DNA of 64,000 nt from Streptomyces lucensis JCM 4490 (GCF_014650035.1 NZ_BMUE01000003.1:310001-374000); one strand, 5' to 3'; positions 1-10,231 are shown, numbered from the stretch's first letter. Notes: generated by a model from the sequence alone, not told the origin. Numbers and translations: made by a program.

Positions 1-550
1 CGTCAGGGGCCGTACGGCGCGTGGCGTTCGCCAGGCGTGCGATCCCGAAATCGGCCAGGTGCGGGGCGCCGGCCGCGTCGAGCAGCACGTTGGACGGTTT
101 GACGTCGCGGTGCACTATGCCGGCCCCGTGGACGTGGGCGAGCGCTCGCGCCAGGGCGGTGCCCAGGCGGGCCACTCGCCCCTCGGGCAGCGCTCCGCGC
201 GTGAGGAGGCCGCGCAGGGTGGGGCCGTCGACCAGTTGCATCACCAGGTAGGCACGGTCGTCGTGGCAGCCGGTGTCGTAGACGGTGACCAGCCCGGGAT
301 GTTCCAGGCGGGCGAGGAGAACGGCCTCCGCGGCGTGCCGGTCCTCGCTCTGCGGCTCGGACCCCGGCCGGAAGACCTTGACGGCCACGGGCCGCCCGAG
401 GCGCGTGTCGACGCCTTCGTAGACGTCGGCCATGCCCCCTGACCCGATCCTCCCGACCAGCCGGTACCGGCCGGACAGGAGGGGAGCGGAGTGCGAACTC
501 CCCTGGAACGGCGCGGGAGTCGGCAGAACTGCTGATCGACGGGCCTTCAT
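1..550 (-). CDS. Ser/Thr protein kinase, N-terminal part (runs off window)
   Basis: Only the first 183 codons are in the window; the gene continues beyond base 1. It is a Hanks-type kinase that phosphorylates protein Ser/Thr using ATP. Seen: glycine loop at residues 36-44 (GSGGMADVY), ATP-anchoring Lys58 in VAVKVF, catalytic loop HRDVKPSN at 147-154 and DFG at 167-169, all intact, so it should be active. About 25 residues precede the kinase domain and show no signal or membrane segment; a C-terminal transmembrane or sensor part, common in actinobacterial PknB-like kinases, would lie outside. The ATG at 550 is preceded by GGAGAA at good spacing. The substrate cannot be told. Confidence 0.93.
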   Translation of the reverse strand, partial: MKARRSAVLPTPAPFQGSSHSAPLLSGRYRLVGRIGSGGMADVYEGVDTRLGRPVAVKVFRPGSEPQSEDRHAAEAVLLARLEHPGLVTVYDTGCHDDRAYLVMQLVDGPTLRGLLTRGALPEGRVARLGTALARALAHVHGAGIVHRDVKPSNVLLDAAGAPHLADFGIARLANATRRTAPD

Positions 551-1156
551 CTGGTTCTCCGTTGCTGTCACCGCGTACCGGACTCGGCCATGGGCCGTGT
601 TCCGCGGCGGGTACCCCGTGGTCGTGCCGCATATCCGTACGAAGCAGCGCGTCACTCACGGTCCGGGACCATTGGCCGCCCGGCGCGGTCACACGGCCCG
701 TCACGCCCAGGGGCGTCCATCGCCGTTCAGCCGGGCGCGCGCACCCGGGCCCACGGCGTCCGCTACCGGTACCCGGCGGTCAGTGGGTCACGGATGCCGT
801 GCGAGTTCGGTGTGACCTCCAGAACGTGGGTGCCGGCTCCCAGTCCCCTGCTGACGCCGGCAGTCGTGTGCCGTCGGCGGTCACCGTCCTCGGGACGTAC
901 TTCACCCCGAGGACGGACACTGTCCATGTGCGTCGGCCGGCCCGTCCCTCGAAAGAACCCTTTCACTACCCGCGTGGCTCCATCACGGTGTCTGCGCCCG
1001 GCACGCCGGAGAGCCGCCGTTGCGTCCGGGCGGCCCGCGCCGGCGGCTCCTCGTACGACCGCACGTATCCGACGACGCGTGATCTGCGCGGCATGCGGTC
1101 GCTCGCCTTCACGGTCGGCGGCACACACCGGGACCGTGCCGCGCCCCGGCCGAGCG
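551..1156. other. Gene-free stretch upstream of the kinase
   Basis: About 600 bases in which all six frames look like non-coding high-GC sequence. It contains the kinase leader next to 550 and a short palindrome GGACACTGTCC at 914-924. I see no terminator, RNA gene or convincing small ORF. Confidence 0.5.
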
Positions 1157-1462
1157 TCACGAGGGCAGCTTGCCCGCGCCTCCGTCCATGATGAGGTGCA
1201 GACCGTCTCGCTCGACCGCCGCTGCCAGTACCTTGAGACCGAGGGCATCGGCCGGATCCTGCTTTCCGGCGGGCCCTGGCGTGCCCCGGCCGACGGGACT
1301 TCGTCCAACGGCCTTCCCGCCGTCCACCGGCTCCAGGGCGAAGCCACCGTTGTCATCCGGCTCCGGCTTCAGTACCAGTCGTTTCGGAGCGCCTGTCGCC
1401 GCCGTCGTCCCGCAGCTGACCGAGGAGATCAAGACCCGCAAGGGCTGAACCCCTCCCACCAC
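1157..1462 (-). CDS. Small hypothetical ORF or gene remnant
   Basis: A 101-codon frame with GTG start and TGA stop. Its last two thirds have mostly G/C third positions and a plausible soluble composition (for example GLKVLAAAVERDGLHLIMDG near the end), which is why it is listed. There is no good ribosome binding site, and I recognise no domain. On the opposite strand the last 14 codons before the TGA at 1446-1448 (reading VVPQLTEEIKTRKG) also look coding, so this stretch may hold decayed ends of older genes rather than one live gene. Confidence 0.25.
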   Translation of the reverse strand: MVGGVQPLRVLISSVSCGTTAATGAPKRLVLKPEPDDNGGFALEPVDGGKAVGRSPVGRGTPGPAGKQDPADALGLKVLAAAVERDGLHLIMDGGAGKLPS

Positions 1463-1524
1463 GAGGCCCCCGTGACCGGTGGCCGGACCCGCTCGGCCCG
1501 GCCACCGGTGATCCGCGGGCGCGC

Positions 1525-3249
1525 CTACGGAGCCATCTCGTACGTGCCGGACAGCGCCTCGACCCGCTGCCAGACGCGCGCCGTGCGTGCCTCGTCGACG
1601 ACGGGCCGCCGGACCGAACCCAGCGCCCAGTCCTGCTGCTGTTCGGTCGCCGAGTCCTTGCCGTGCAGTTCGACGGCGTGTGCGGTGAAGTCCCGCACGA
1701 GGACGGCGAAGAGCTCGTCGAGCACGTCCTCGTCCAGTCCGGTCAGGGCGGACTGCTCCAGGACGAGCTGCCCGTGCACGACGAGGGCGAAGAGCTGACC
1801 GACCGCGAGGAGGAGGTCGAGGTCACGGCTCTGCTCCGCGTCGGGCGCGGCCGTGGCGACGAACTCGCAGAGCGCGTCGGCCTGTTCCCGGAAGCGGGCC
1901 ACGTTGGGCAGGTGGGCGTAGGCGTCGAACGCGGGTCGCCAGTCGTGGAAGCGCACCGAGCCGAGGCCGCGGGCCGGCCCCTGCCGGAACAGGAAGTCGT
2001 CGTCGGCCGCGTCGAGGCGCGTCGGCACGCCGGGGTAGTCGGCCGGGTCGAGGAGGTGGCTGCGCATGAACTTGAGGATCAGCGCCAGGTTGACGTGGAC
2101 CGTGCCCTCCAGCTTCGGCAGGCCCCGGATCTCCACGGCCGCCTGCCCGAAGTAGTTGTCCTTCTCGAAGCCCTTGGCGGCGATCACGTCCCACATCAGG
2201 TCGATGACCTTCTCGCCCTCCGTGGTCACCTTCATCTTCGTCATCGGGTTGAAGAGAAGGTAGCGGCGGTCGTCCGGGCCGGCGGAGCGGAAGTAGTCGA
2301 CGGCGCGGTCGCTGAACAGCTTCATGCCGACGAGCCGGACGTAGGCGTCGGTCAGCTCGCGCCGCACGTGCGGGAAGGCGGTGACGGGACGGCCGTAGAG
2401 GACGCGGTTGTGGGCGTGGGTGACGGCCTCGTACATCGCGTGCTCGCAGATGCCGATCGACGCGGTGCAGAGGTTGAACTTGCCGACGTTGACGGTGTTG
2501 AGGGCGGCGTCGAAGGCGGCGCGGCCGGTGTGCAGGACGTCCTCGGCCGCCACGGGGTAGTCCTCGAGGCGGAACTCGCTGACGAACTTCGAGGAGTCGA
2601 CGACGTTCTTGACCAGGCGGTAGGCCGGGTGACGGCTGTCCGCGGCGAAGAAGACGTAGCCGTCGGGCCCCTCGACGTCGGTGCGGCGGCCGAAGACGGA
2701 GACGAGTGCGGCGGCGTTGCCGTTGCCGATGTAGTACTTGGAGCCGGTGGCGCGGAAGCCGCCGTCGCCGTCGGGCTCGAGCAGCATGTCGGTCGAGTAG
2801 ATGTCGGCACCGTGGGTCTTCTCGGACAGGCCGAACGCGAACACCTCTCCCTGGGCGAGGAGTTCCGCGGCACGGGAGCGGGCGGCCGCGTTGCCGCTCT
2901 GCCAGACCGGGCCGAGGCCGAGGATCGTGACCTGCCAGGCGTACCAGTAGTCCAGGCCGTAGAAGCCCAGGATCTCGTTGAGGGCGGCTATCCGGGCGGT
3001 GTCCCAGCGCTTGTCCGGTTCCCCCTCCCCGGCGGCGGACGACGGCGTCAGGAAGGTGGCGAACAGGTTCTCCTTGGCCGCGAAGGCGAGGAAGTCGCCG
3101 AGCCACGCACGGGTCCGGTAGTCCTCGATCAGGCGTCCCTTCCCGCGTTCCTCGAACCAGTCGACGGTGGCACGCAGCAGGCGGCGCGTTTCGGGGTCGA
3201 AGTGCGCGGGGTCGTAGGTGCGCGGGTTGAACAACAGCTGGTCAGCCAT
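1525..3249 (-). CDS. Acyl-CoA dehydrogenase family protein
   Basis: 574-residue flavoprotein of the acyl-CoA dehydrogenase/oxidase family, expected to introduce a double bond into a fatty acyl-CoA (beta-oxidation) in the cytoplasm. Seen: the substrate/FAD region FAFGLSEKTHGADI at 138-150 followed by the beta-strand segment with GSKYYIGNGNAA to residue 180. The chain is longer than the usual 380-400 residues; it has an extra C-terminal helical part, as in the long or acyl-CoA-oxidase-like members. Start ATG 3249 was chosen over upstream in-frame codons because the protein then begins at a family-like MADQLLFNP. It lies 94 bases after padR on the same strand, so it probably belongs to the PadR-controlled unit. 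The exact substrate is unknown. Confidence 0.88.
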   Translation of the reverse strand: MADQLLFNPRTYDPAHFDPETRRLLRATVDWFEERGKGRLIEDYRTRAWLGDFLAFAAKENLFATFLTPSSAAGEGEPDKRWDTARIAALNEILGFYGLDYWYAWQVTILGLGPVWQSGNAAARSRAAELLAQGEVFAFGLSEKTHGADIYSTDMLLEPDGDGGFRATGSKYYIGNGNAAALVSVFGRRTDVEGPDGYVFFAADSRHPAYRLVKNVVDSSKFVSEFRLEDYPVAAEDVLHTGRAAFDAALNTVNVGKFNLCTASIGICEHAMYEAVTHAHNRVLYGRPVTAFPHVRRELTDAYVRLVGMKLFSDRAVDYFRSAGPDDRRYLLFNPMTKMKVTTEGEKVIDLMWDVIAAKGFEKDNYFGQAAVEIRGLPKLEGTVHVNLALILKFMRSHLLDPADYPGVPTRLDAADDDFLFRQGPARGLGSVRFHDWRPAFDAYAHLPNVARFREQADALCEFVATAAPDAEQSRDLDLLLAVGQLFALVVHGQLVLEQSALTGLDEDVLDELFAVLVRDFTAHAVELHGKDSATEQQQDWALGSVRRPVVDEARTARVWQRVEALSGTYEMAP

Positions 3250-3343
3250 GACGAGGAAGCCTTTCGGCTGGTGGACGGGTGGAAGTGGGGTGGTCCGGCG
3301 GCTGGACCGGCCGGACCGGGAGGACGGTCGGGGCACGGCGCGA

Positions 3344-3916
3344 TCAGCGGGCCGGTCCGAACCGGGCGAGCGTCGCGAGCACGCCGTCCAGCCAGTCGAT
3401 CATCATCCGCTCGTACGCGATGCCACCGCGCAGGACGACGTGCTGCAGCTCGCGCTCCGCGTCGAGCGGTGCCTGCGGACCGGCCGCGTTCGCCTCGGGC
3501 CCCGTGAAGTCCCGCGCCTCTCCTGCGAGATAGTGCGCCAGCCGGTCCCGGTGCGCCTGCCGGTGCCGCTCCACCTCGCGGATCAGTGCGGTCGGGTCGT
3601 CGAAGGCGGCGCCCCGGATCTTCACCGCCAGGTCGTGGCGGACGCTCTCCGGCTCGATCGGGTCGTGCAGCCAGGAGGACAGCGCGGCCCGGCCGAGGTC
3701 GGCGACGCGGTACTCCTTCTTGTCCGGCCGGCCCTGCTGCGGGACGTCCCGGACGTCGACCCAGCCGTCGTTCTCCATGCGCTTGAGCACGCGGTAGATC
3801 TGCTGGTGGCTCGCGGTCCAGAAGTAGCCGATGGACCGTTCGAAGCGCCGGGCCAGCTCATAGCCGGATCCCGGCTTCTCCAGCAGCGACACCAGGATCG
3901 CGTGTTCGAGCGCCAT
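3344..3916 (-). CDS. PadR family transcriptional repressor
   Basis: 190 residues. The first 83 form the PadR winged helix (ALEHAILVSLLEKPGSGYELARRF, then IYRVLKRMENDGWV and the wing with PDKKEYRV); the rest is the Vir-type alpha-helical dimerisation domain. PadR proteins repress genes for stress or xenobiotic handling and often their own gene. The ATG at 3916 is preceded by GGAGGA. A perfect palindrome sits just upstream (3930-3949), which points to autoregulation, and the acyl-CoA dehydrogenase follows in the same direction. The effector is unknown. Confidence 0.92.
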   Translation of the reverse strand: MALEHAILVSLLEKPGSGYELARRFERSIGYFWTASHQQIYRVLKRMENDGWVDVRDVPQQGRPDKKEYRVADLGRAALSSWLHDPIEPESVRHDLAVKIRGAAFDDPTALIREVERHRQAHRDRLAHYLAGEARDFTGPEANAAGPQAPLDAERELQHVVLRGGIAYERMMIDWLDGVLATLARFGPAR

Positions 3917-3929
3917 GACATCGATCCTC

Positions 3930-3949
3930 CTATGCAACTCGTTGCATAG
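3930..3949. promoter_or_regulatory. Probable PadR operator, 9-2-9 perfect inverted repeat
   Basis: CTATGCAACTCGTTGCATAG: nine-base arms around a TC spacer, unusually AT-rich for this genome, 14 bases upstream of the padR start. ATGCAAC/GTTGCAT palindromes are the sort of site PadR dimers bind; assignment to this PadR is inference from position. Confidence 0.7.
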
Positions 3950-4019
3950 CAAGCCTCGTACGCTCCGGTGCGACACGCCTCACCTTCCCGGCCACGCCGC
4001 GTACCTCCACCCACCCCGG

Positions 4020-4080
4020 ACACGCTCCTTAAGGTACGAAAATAGGACTATGTGATTACCAGATAGGGTGAACCCGGACG
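4020..4080 (+). promoter_or_regulatory. AT-rich promoter region of the lanthipeptide operon
   Basis: The sequence around 4028-4072 is AT-rich against a GC-rich background (CCTTAAGG palindrome at 4027-4034, then several TA-containing hexamers such as GACTAT at 4048-4053) and lies about 80-120 bases before lanL. No exact -35/-10 pair can be fixed. Confidence 0.35.
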
Positions 4081-4152
4081 TATGCGTGTGGGATCGGCCC
4101 GCCTCACCGGGCACGTCCCCATCAGCGGTTCTCACCGTTGAGAGGGATACGC

Positions 4153-6819
4153 ATGACGACCCACGCCGGCACCGAAGCCGAGCTGAAGAACCTCCTCGAC
4201 CAAGCGCTGCACGCCACGGGTACGGGCGCGCGCTGGACGGTCGACACGGACGAAGTGTGGTGCCGCGTCGCGCCCCTGTCCGGGTCGGGACGCGAGCAGG
4301 GCTGGAAACTGCACCTGTCGGCGACGGCCGCCTCCGCGCCGGAGGTCCTCACCAAGGCCCTGGAGGTACTGCTGCGGGAGGAGTCCGCGTTCAAGTTCGC
4401 CCGGTCGCTCGACCAGGTCAGCGCCCTCAACTCCCGCACCACGCCGCGGGGGAACTCGGGCAAGTTCATCACCGTGTACCCGCGCTCGGACGCCGACGCG
4501 GCCCGGCTCGCCCGGGAGCTCCACCGGGCCACGGCCGCACTCGCCGGGCCCCGGATCCTGTCCGACCAGCCCTACGCCCCCCACAGTCTGGTCCACTACC
4601 GCTACGGCTCCTTCGTCGGCCGGCGGCGGTTGTCGGACGACGGCCTGCTGGTGTGGTTCATCGAGGACCCCGACGGCAATCCCGTGGAGGACAAGCGCAC
4701 CGGCCGGTATTCCGCGCCGTCTTGGGCGGTCTGCCCGTTCCCCGCCTCGGTGCCCGCGCCGCCGCGCCCGGCGGACGCGGCGGGCGGCGGCCCGGTGGTG
4801 CTCGGCGGCCGCTTCGCGGTGCGGGAGGCGATCCGGCACACGAACAAAGGGGGCGTCTACCGCGGTACCGACGTCCGCACGGGCGACCCCGTGGTGATCA
4901 AGGAGGCCCGGCCGCACGTGGAGGCCGACGCGTCCGGCCGCGATGTCCGCGACTGGCTGCGCGCCGAGGCCCGGGCCCTGGAGAAGCTGAAGGGCCTGGG
5001 GCTGGCCCCGGAGCCGCTCGCGCTGTTCGAACACGGCGGGCACCTGTTCCTGGCCCAGGAGCAGGTGCCGGGGATCGCCCTGCGCACCTGGGTCGCCGAA
5101 CACTTCCGGGATGTCGGAGGCGAGCGCTACCGCGCCGACGCGCCGGCCATGGTCGCACGTCTGATGGACCTGGTGGCTGCGGCCCACGCCCAGGGCTGCG
5201 TCCTGAGGGACTTCACACCCGGCAACGTCATGGTCCGTCCGGACGGCGAACTGCGGCTGATCGACCTGGAACTGGCCGTCCTCGAGGACGACTCCCCCCT
5301 GCCGACACGCCTCGGAACCCCGGGCTTCAGCGCTCCCGAGAGACTCGCCGACGCACCTGTCTCCCCGACGGCCGACTACTACAGCCTCGGCGCCACCGCG
5401 TGCTTCGTCCTGACCGGGAAGGTACCGAACCTGCTGCCCGAGGAACCCGCCGCCAGAACCGCGCAACAGCGGCTCGCCGCCTGGCTGGCCGCCTGCACCG
5501 GGCCGCTGGGCCTGCCGGACGCCGCGGCGGAGGTGATCCTCGGACTGATGCGGGACGATCCGGCCGGGCGGTGGCACCCGTCCAGGGCCCGCGAGGCTCT
5601 CCGGGGGGCCGTACCGGCGCGGCCGGCGCGCGGCGCCGCCCGCCCGGCAGGGGACGACGGCCCGCACGATCCGGTCGCCGGGCTCGTCGGCCACCTCGTC
5701 GGCTCGATGACGCCGGCGGACGACCGACGGCTGTGGCCCGTGTCCACCACGGCCGGGGAAACCGACCCCTGCACCGTCCAGCAGGGCGCGGCCGGTGTCC
5801 TGGCGGTGCTGACGCGGTACTTCGAACTCACCGGCGACCCCCGCCTGCCCGAGGTGATCTCCACCGCGGGCCACTGGATCGCGCGCCGCACGGACACCGC
5901 CTCCACCCGCCCCGGCCTGTACTTCGGCGGCCGCGGCACCGCGTGGGCCCTGTACGACGCGGGACGCGCCGTCGACGACCGCGGGCTCACCGATCACGCA
6001 CTGGCCCTGGCCCTGGCACCGCAGGAGTCCACACCGAGTCACGACATCACCCACGGCACCGCGGGCGGCGGACTCGCCGCCCTGCACCTGTGGCACCGCA
6101 CCGGCGACGCCCGCCTCGCCGAACTGGTCGTCGACGCCGCCGACCGGCTGGCCGCCGCCTGCCGGCGGGAGCCGTCCGGGATCAGCTGGGCGGCTCCCGC
6201 CGAAGCCGTCACCCCGGGGGCCGGCCAGCGCTACCTCGGCTTCGCCCACGGAACGGCCGGCATCGCCTCCTTCCTGCTGGCCGCCGCACCGGTGACGCGA
6301 CGCCCCGAGCACATGGAGCTCGCCGTGGAGGCCGGCGAGCAACTGCTGGCCCACGCCGTGCTCACCGGCGCGGCGGCACACTGGCCCGCGAAGCCCACGG
6401 AGGCTCCCACGGCCCCGTACTGGTGCCACGGCGCGGCGGGCATCGGCACCTTCCTCCTGCGGCTGTGGCAGGTCACCGGCGACGAGCGGTTCGGTGACCT
6501 CGCCCGTCGCGCCGCGCACGCCGTCGCGGAACACGCCTCCCGCGCCGGCCTGACCCAGTGCCACGGGCTGGCGGGCAACGGCGACTTCCTCCTCGACATG
6601 GCCGCGGGCGCAGACGACCCCGCCTACCGCGCCATGGCGGAGGATGTGGCCCGCCTGATCCTCGCCGAGCGGGCCCACCGCCACGGCCACATCGTCTTCC
6701 CCAACGAGTACGGGGACGTCTCGACGAGTTGGAGCGACGGATCCGCCGGAATCCTGGCCTTCCTTCTCCGTCTCCGCCACGCCGACCCCCGGCACTGGAT
6801 GGTCCAGCCGCCGGTCTGA
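4153..6819 (+). CDS. lanL: Class IV lanthipeptide synthetase (LanL)
   Basis: 888-residue trifunctional enzyme that phosphorylates Ser/Thr of the precursor, eliminates phosphate and cyclises Cys onto the dehydro residues. Seen in order: N-terminal phospho-Ser/Thr lyase domain (about 1-215), kinase domain (about 225-490; Lys250, catalytic loop Asp353 in LRDFTPGN, metal Asp371 in LIDLELA) and LanC-like cyclase (about 520-888). The cyclase keeps the zinc ligands Cys758 (WCHGAAG), Cys803 and His804 (QCHGLAG); this separates class IV LanL from class III LanKC, which lacks them. The ATG at 4153 has GAGGGA six bases upstream; the in-frame TTG at 4138 is rejected. The precursor gene begins 41 bases downstream. 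Confidence 0.95.
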   Translation: MTTHAGTEAELKNLLDQALHATGTGARWTVDTDEVWCRVAPLSGSGREQGWKLHLSATAASAPEVLTKALEVLLREESAFKFARSLDQVSALNSRTTPRGNSGKFITVYPRSDADAARLARELHRATAALAGPRILSDQPYAPHSLVHYRYGSFVGRRRLSDDGLLVWFIEDPDGNPVEDKRTGRYSAPSWAVCPFPASVPAPPRPADAAGGGPVVLGGRFAVREAIRHTNKGGVYRGTDVRTGDPVVIKEARPHVEADASGRDVRDWLRAEARALEKLKGLGLAPEPLALFEHGGHLFLAQEQVPGIALRTWVAEHFRDVGGERYRADAPAMVARLMDLVAAAHAQGCVLRDFTPGNVMVRPDGELRLIDLELAVLEDDSPLPTRLGTPGFSAPERLADAPVSPTADYYSLGATACFVLTGKVPNLLPEEPAARTAQQRLAAWLAACTGPLGLPDAAAEVILGLMRDDPAGRWHPSRAREALRGAVPARPARGAARPAGDDGPHDPVAGLVGHLVGSMTPADDRRLWPVSTTAGETDPCTVQQGAAGVLAVLTRYFELTGDPRLPEVISTAGHWIARRTDTASTRPGLYFGGRGTAWALYDAGRAVDDRGLTDHALALALAPQESTPSHDITHGTAGGGLAALHLWHRTGDARLAELVVDAADRLAAACRREPSGISWAAPAEAVTPGAGQRYLGFAHGTAGIASFLLAAAPVTRRPEHMELAVEAGEQLLAHAVLTGAAAHWPAKPTEAPTAPYWCHGAAGIGTFLLRLWQVTGDERFGDLARRAAHAVAEHASRAGLTQCHGLAGNGDFLLDMAAGADDPAYRAMAEDVARLILAERAHRHGHIVFPNEYGDVSTSWSDGSAGILAFLLRLRHADPRHWMVQPPV

Positions 6820-6860
6820 GCGGCAGATGTCCTGCCGCCACCCCCACAGAAGGAGAACCC

Positions 6861-7013
6861 ATGGACAACCAGGACCTCGAACTGCTGGCCCGGCTCCACG
6901 CGCTTCCCGAGACCGACCCCGTCGAGCACGACGGCAAGCCGTCGTTCTCCACCTGCGCGTGCGTCGGCCTGCTGACCGCGCTGAACACCATCTGCATCGG
7001 CGTCACCTGCTAA
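6861..7013 (+). CDS. lanA: Class IV lanthipeptide precursor, venezuelin-type
   Basis: 50 residues, preceded by AAGGAG three to four bases before the ATG. The leader (MDNQDLELLARLHALPETDP) has the helical, acidic LanL-recognition pattern of venezuelin-family precursors; the core ends TCACVGLLTALNTICIGVTC with four Cys and several Thr/Ser, matching the globular multi-ring class IV products such as venezuelin and SflA as I recall them. Expected product: a small lanthipeptide with up to four thioether rings after leader removal; no dedicated protease is seen next door. The exact core sequence is, to my knowledge, not one of the characterised ones, but I could not search. Ring pattern is inference. 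Confidence 0.93.
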   Translation: MDNQDLELLARLHALPETDPVEHDGKPSFSTCACVGLLTALNTICIGVTC

Positions 7014-7035
7014 ACGGGCCGACTGGTGTGACCAT

Positions 7036-7070
7036 CTGGTCGGCGGCTGCTCCGGACAGCCGCCGACCAG
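7036..7070 (+). terminator. 14-bp perfect hairpin after lanA
   Basis: Arms CTGGTCGGCGGCTG (7036-7049) and its exact complement (7057-7070) around a 7-base loop, 22 bases after the lanA stop and before the exporter genes. No T-run follows, as usual in Streptomyces. It probably ends or attenuates most transcripts, or protects the lanA 3' end, so that precursor mRNA exceeds exporter mRNA. Confidence 0.7.
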
Positions 7071-7179
7071 TGGCGACGGACGACTTCCCGGACGGCGCGA
7101 GCACGGCGAAGCGGTGGGCGCGGGAGCGGACCACCGGCGGCCGCACGCCGATGACGACCTTCTCACCCAGGCAGGCCTC

Positions 7180-8243
<1,064 letters not shown>

Positions 8244-8247
<4 letters not shown>

Positions 8248-9098
8248 GCACACTCACCCTCCCGGACCCGGCCGCCCCCTGCGGTCGACGGCCGGCCCGC
8301 CTGCGGCACGAACTGCGCGCGGTCCACGCACTGGTGTACCGCGATCTGCTGCGCCTGGCCGGGCAGCGCACCCACACCGCGCTGATGCTTCTGCATCCGG
8401 TGCTCTACCTCCTCATCCTGGGAGGCGGCCTCGCCGCACTCGTCCCCCACGGCTCCCTCGGCGTCGGCTACCAGACCTACCTCTTCCCCGGGGTGCTGAT
8501 GATGACGGTGCAGATGCCGGCCATCACTGTCGGCGCCCGCCTGATCAGCGACCGGGAACGGGGCTACCTGCGAGAACTCCTGATGGCCCCGGTCGGCCGC
8601 TCCACCCTGCTCCTGGGATGCTGCCTCGGCGGCACCCTGGTCGCCACGGCCCAGGGCGCCGTACTCCTCGGCCTGGCCGGGATCGTCGGCCTGCCCTACG
8701 ACCCGTCCCTCCTGCTGCTGCTCCTCGCAGGCATGATCCTGGTCTCCTTCACCATCACCGCCCTGGCCCTGGCCCTGGCGGTGACCCTGCGCAGAGGCGA
8801 GACGTTCCACATGCTGCTCGGCCTGGTGATGATGCCGCTGCTGTTCGTCTCCGGCGCCTTCTTCCCGCTGCAGACGCTGCCCGGCTGGGCCCACACACTG
8901 GCCGGCGCCAATCCGCTCGCCTACGGAGTGGACCTGCTGCGCCGCTGCATCTCCCTGCGGGTACCGGACCAGGCGGCCGTCGCGGGCATCGAGTGGGCCG
9001 GCCGGCAGCCTCCCCTCCCCCTGGAAGGCGTCCTTCTCCTGGCCAGCGGCGCGCTGGCCCTCCTGTGGGCCGCCCACCGCTTCAGCCGCCCGGAATGA
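8244..9098 (+). CDS. ABC-2 type exporter permease (lanthipeptide export)
   Basis: 284 residues with six predicted membrane segments: around LMLLHPVLYLLILGGGL, a segment at YLFPGVLMMTVQMP, the LLLGCCLGGTLVATA stretch, SLLLLLLAGMILVSF, MLLGLVMMPLLFVSGAFF, and a C-terminal LLLASGALALLWAA. The pattern and the cytoplasmic DRERGYLRELLMAP motif between segments two and three are typical of ABC-2/DrrB permeases. Start ATG overlaps the ATPase stop (ATGA), giving translational coupling. It forms the transporter with the preceding gene. Confidence 0.92.
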
Positions 9099-9108
9099 CG
9101 GGACCCTT

Positions 9109-9123
9109 CCTCCCGGGCGGAGG
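9109..9123. terminator. Weak hairpin between convergent genes
   Basis: CCTCC-CGGGC-GGAGG, a five-pair stem in the 44-base gap between the exporter permease and the convergent regulator. Position suggests termination; the stem is short. Confidence 0.3.
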
Positions 9124-9142
9124 CAGGACGGGAACGGAGCGT

Positions 9143-10231
9143 TCAGACCGGGCTCGCCGGGTTCACCGCCGTCGAGGACCGGGGCGGCCAGGTCCCTGCC
9201 GAGAGGATGCCGAGCACATAGGCCCGGGCGACCAGCGCCGGACGGGTGGCGGCGTCGAGCAGGACGCGCAGCCGGCTCAGGTGGTAGTCCAGCGTCTGCC
9301 GTGACAGGCACAGCTTCCCCGCGATGTCCGCGTTGCTGTGGCCGGCCGCCAGCAGGGCGAGTATGCGGATCTGGGCGGCCGTCAGGTCGGGCTGGGCCCG
9401 GTGGCGCGGGCCGAGGCGGGTGCCGACGGCCCACACGCCCGACACGCCGGACGCCGTACCGCACACGGTGCTCAGATGGATCCGGACCCGGCGCCGCCAG
9501 CCGTCCCGGTCGACGAGGACGGCACAGGCGCGGGCGCTTCGGCGCCGGCCGCTGACCAGGTCGTCCCAGACTCGGTACAGGGCGCTCCGTTCGGGCGTCC
9601 CGGCGAGCAGGGTGTCGGCCGGCAGGCCTGCCAGGTCGGACAGCCGGATGCGCAGGACGTCGGCGACCGCGGTGCCGGCCTCGCTGATCCGGCCGTCCGG
9701 GGTCAGGCGGACGCAGAGCAGTCCGCTGTGGTCACGCAGGGCCTGTAAGTCGGCCTCGGCCTGGCGTCGTCGGTCCGGCGCCTGGGCGTGGTCGGTGACA
9801 TCGACGTAGATGCCCGCGACGCACCGGGCCGCGCCCCAGCGGACGGGGAAGCGGTAGCCCGCCGCACAGCCCGGGCGACCGTCGGCCCGCCGGTAGGCGA
9901 GAGTGTGCCGCACCGGCCGGCCGCGCGCCAGAACCTCCTGGTCGAGGGATAGGAACCGGGTGGTGTCACCGGCTGCCCCGACGTCGGCGAGGTGACGCCC
10001 GATCACGGCGTCGCGCGTGGTGCCGTACAGGCGGGCATAGGCGTGGTTGACCCACAGGTAGCGGCCCGAGACGTCGCGCACGAATGCCGCGGCCGGGGCG
10101 AGGTCGGCGAACGTGGCGTACGGGTCGTCGAACGCGGCGCCCCCGCTGTCGGCCACGCCCGGGCCGCTGCCGGATTCCCGCCAGGACATCGCGAGAGGCG
10201 CGAGCAACGCCTTGAAGTCAGCTTCCTCCAC
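9143..10231 (-). CDS. PAS-LuxR family transcriptional regulator
   Basis: 362 residues. Two PAS-like segments (about 40-150 and 160-280; the first with FVRDVSGRYLWVNHAYARLYG) precede a LuxR-type helix-turn-helix near 290-350 (LTAAQIRILALLAAGHSNADIAGKLCLSRQTLDYHLSRL). PAS-LuxR proteins are a frequent class of pathway regulator in Streptomyces clusters. The GTG at 10231 is chosen because AAGGAG lies six bases upstream (10238-10243); the GTG at 10258 has no such site. It converges on the lanthipeptide exporter genes and diverges from the ATP-grasp operon, so it could control either; VenR-like by position. Confidence 0.88.
   Translation of the reverse strand: MEEADFKALLAPLAMSWRESGSGPGVADSGGAAFDDPYATFADLAPAAAFVRDVSGRYLWVNHAYARLYGTTRDAVIGRHLADVGAAGDTTRFLSLDQEVLARGRPVRHTLAYRRADGRPGCAAGYRFPVRWGAARCVAGIYVDVTDHAQAPDRRRQAEADLQALRDHSGLLCVRLTPDGRISEAGTAVADVLRIRLSDLAGLPADTLLAGTPERSALYRVWDDLVSGRRRSARACAVLVDRDGWRRRVRIHLSTVCGTASGVSGVWAVGTRLGPRHRAQPDLTAAQIRILALLAAGHSNADIAGKLCLSRQTLDYHLSRLRVLLDAATRPALVARAYVLGILSAGTWPPRSSTAVNPASPV

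Noticed and set aside
914..924. GGACACTGTCC as an operator
   Set aside because: Only a 5-1-5 palindrome in a gene-poor stretch, with no promoter or gene start close enough to support a role.
4153..6819. Class III LanKC synthetase
   Set aside because: The cyclase domain keeps Cys758, Cys803 and His804, and the precursor is venezuelin-like, so class IV fits.
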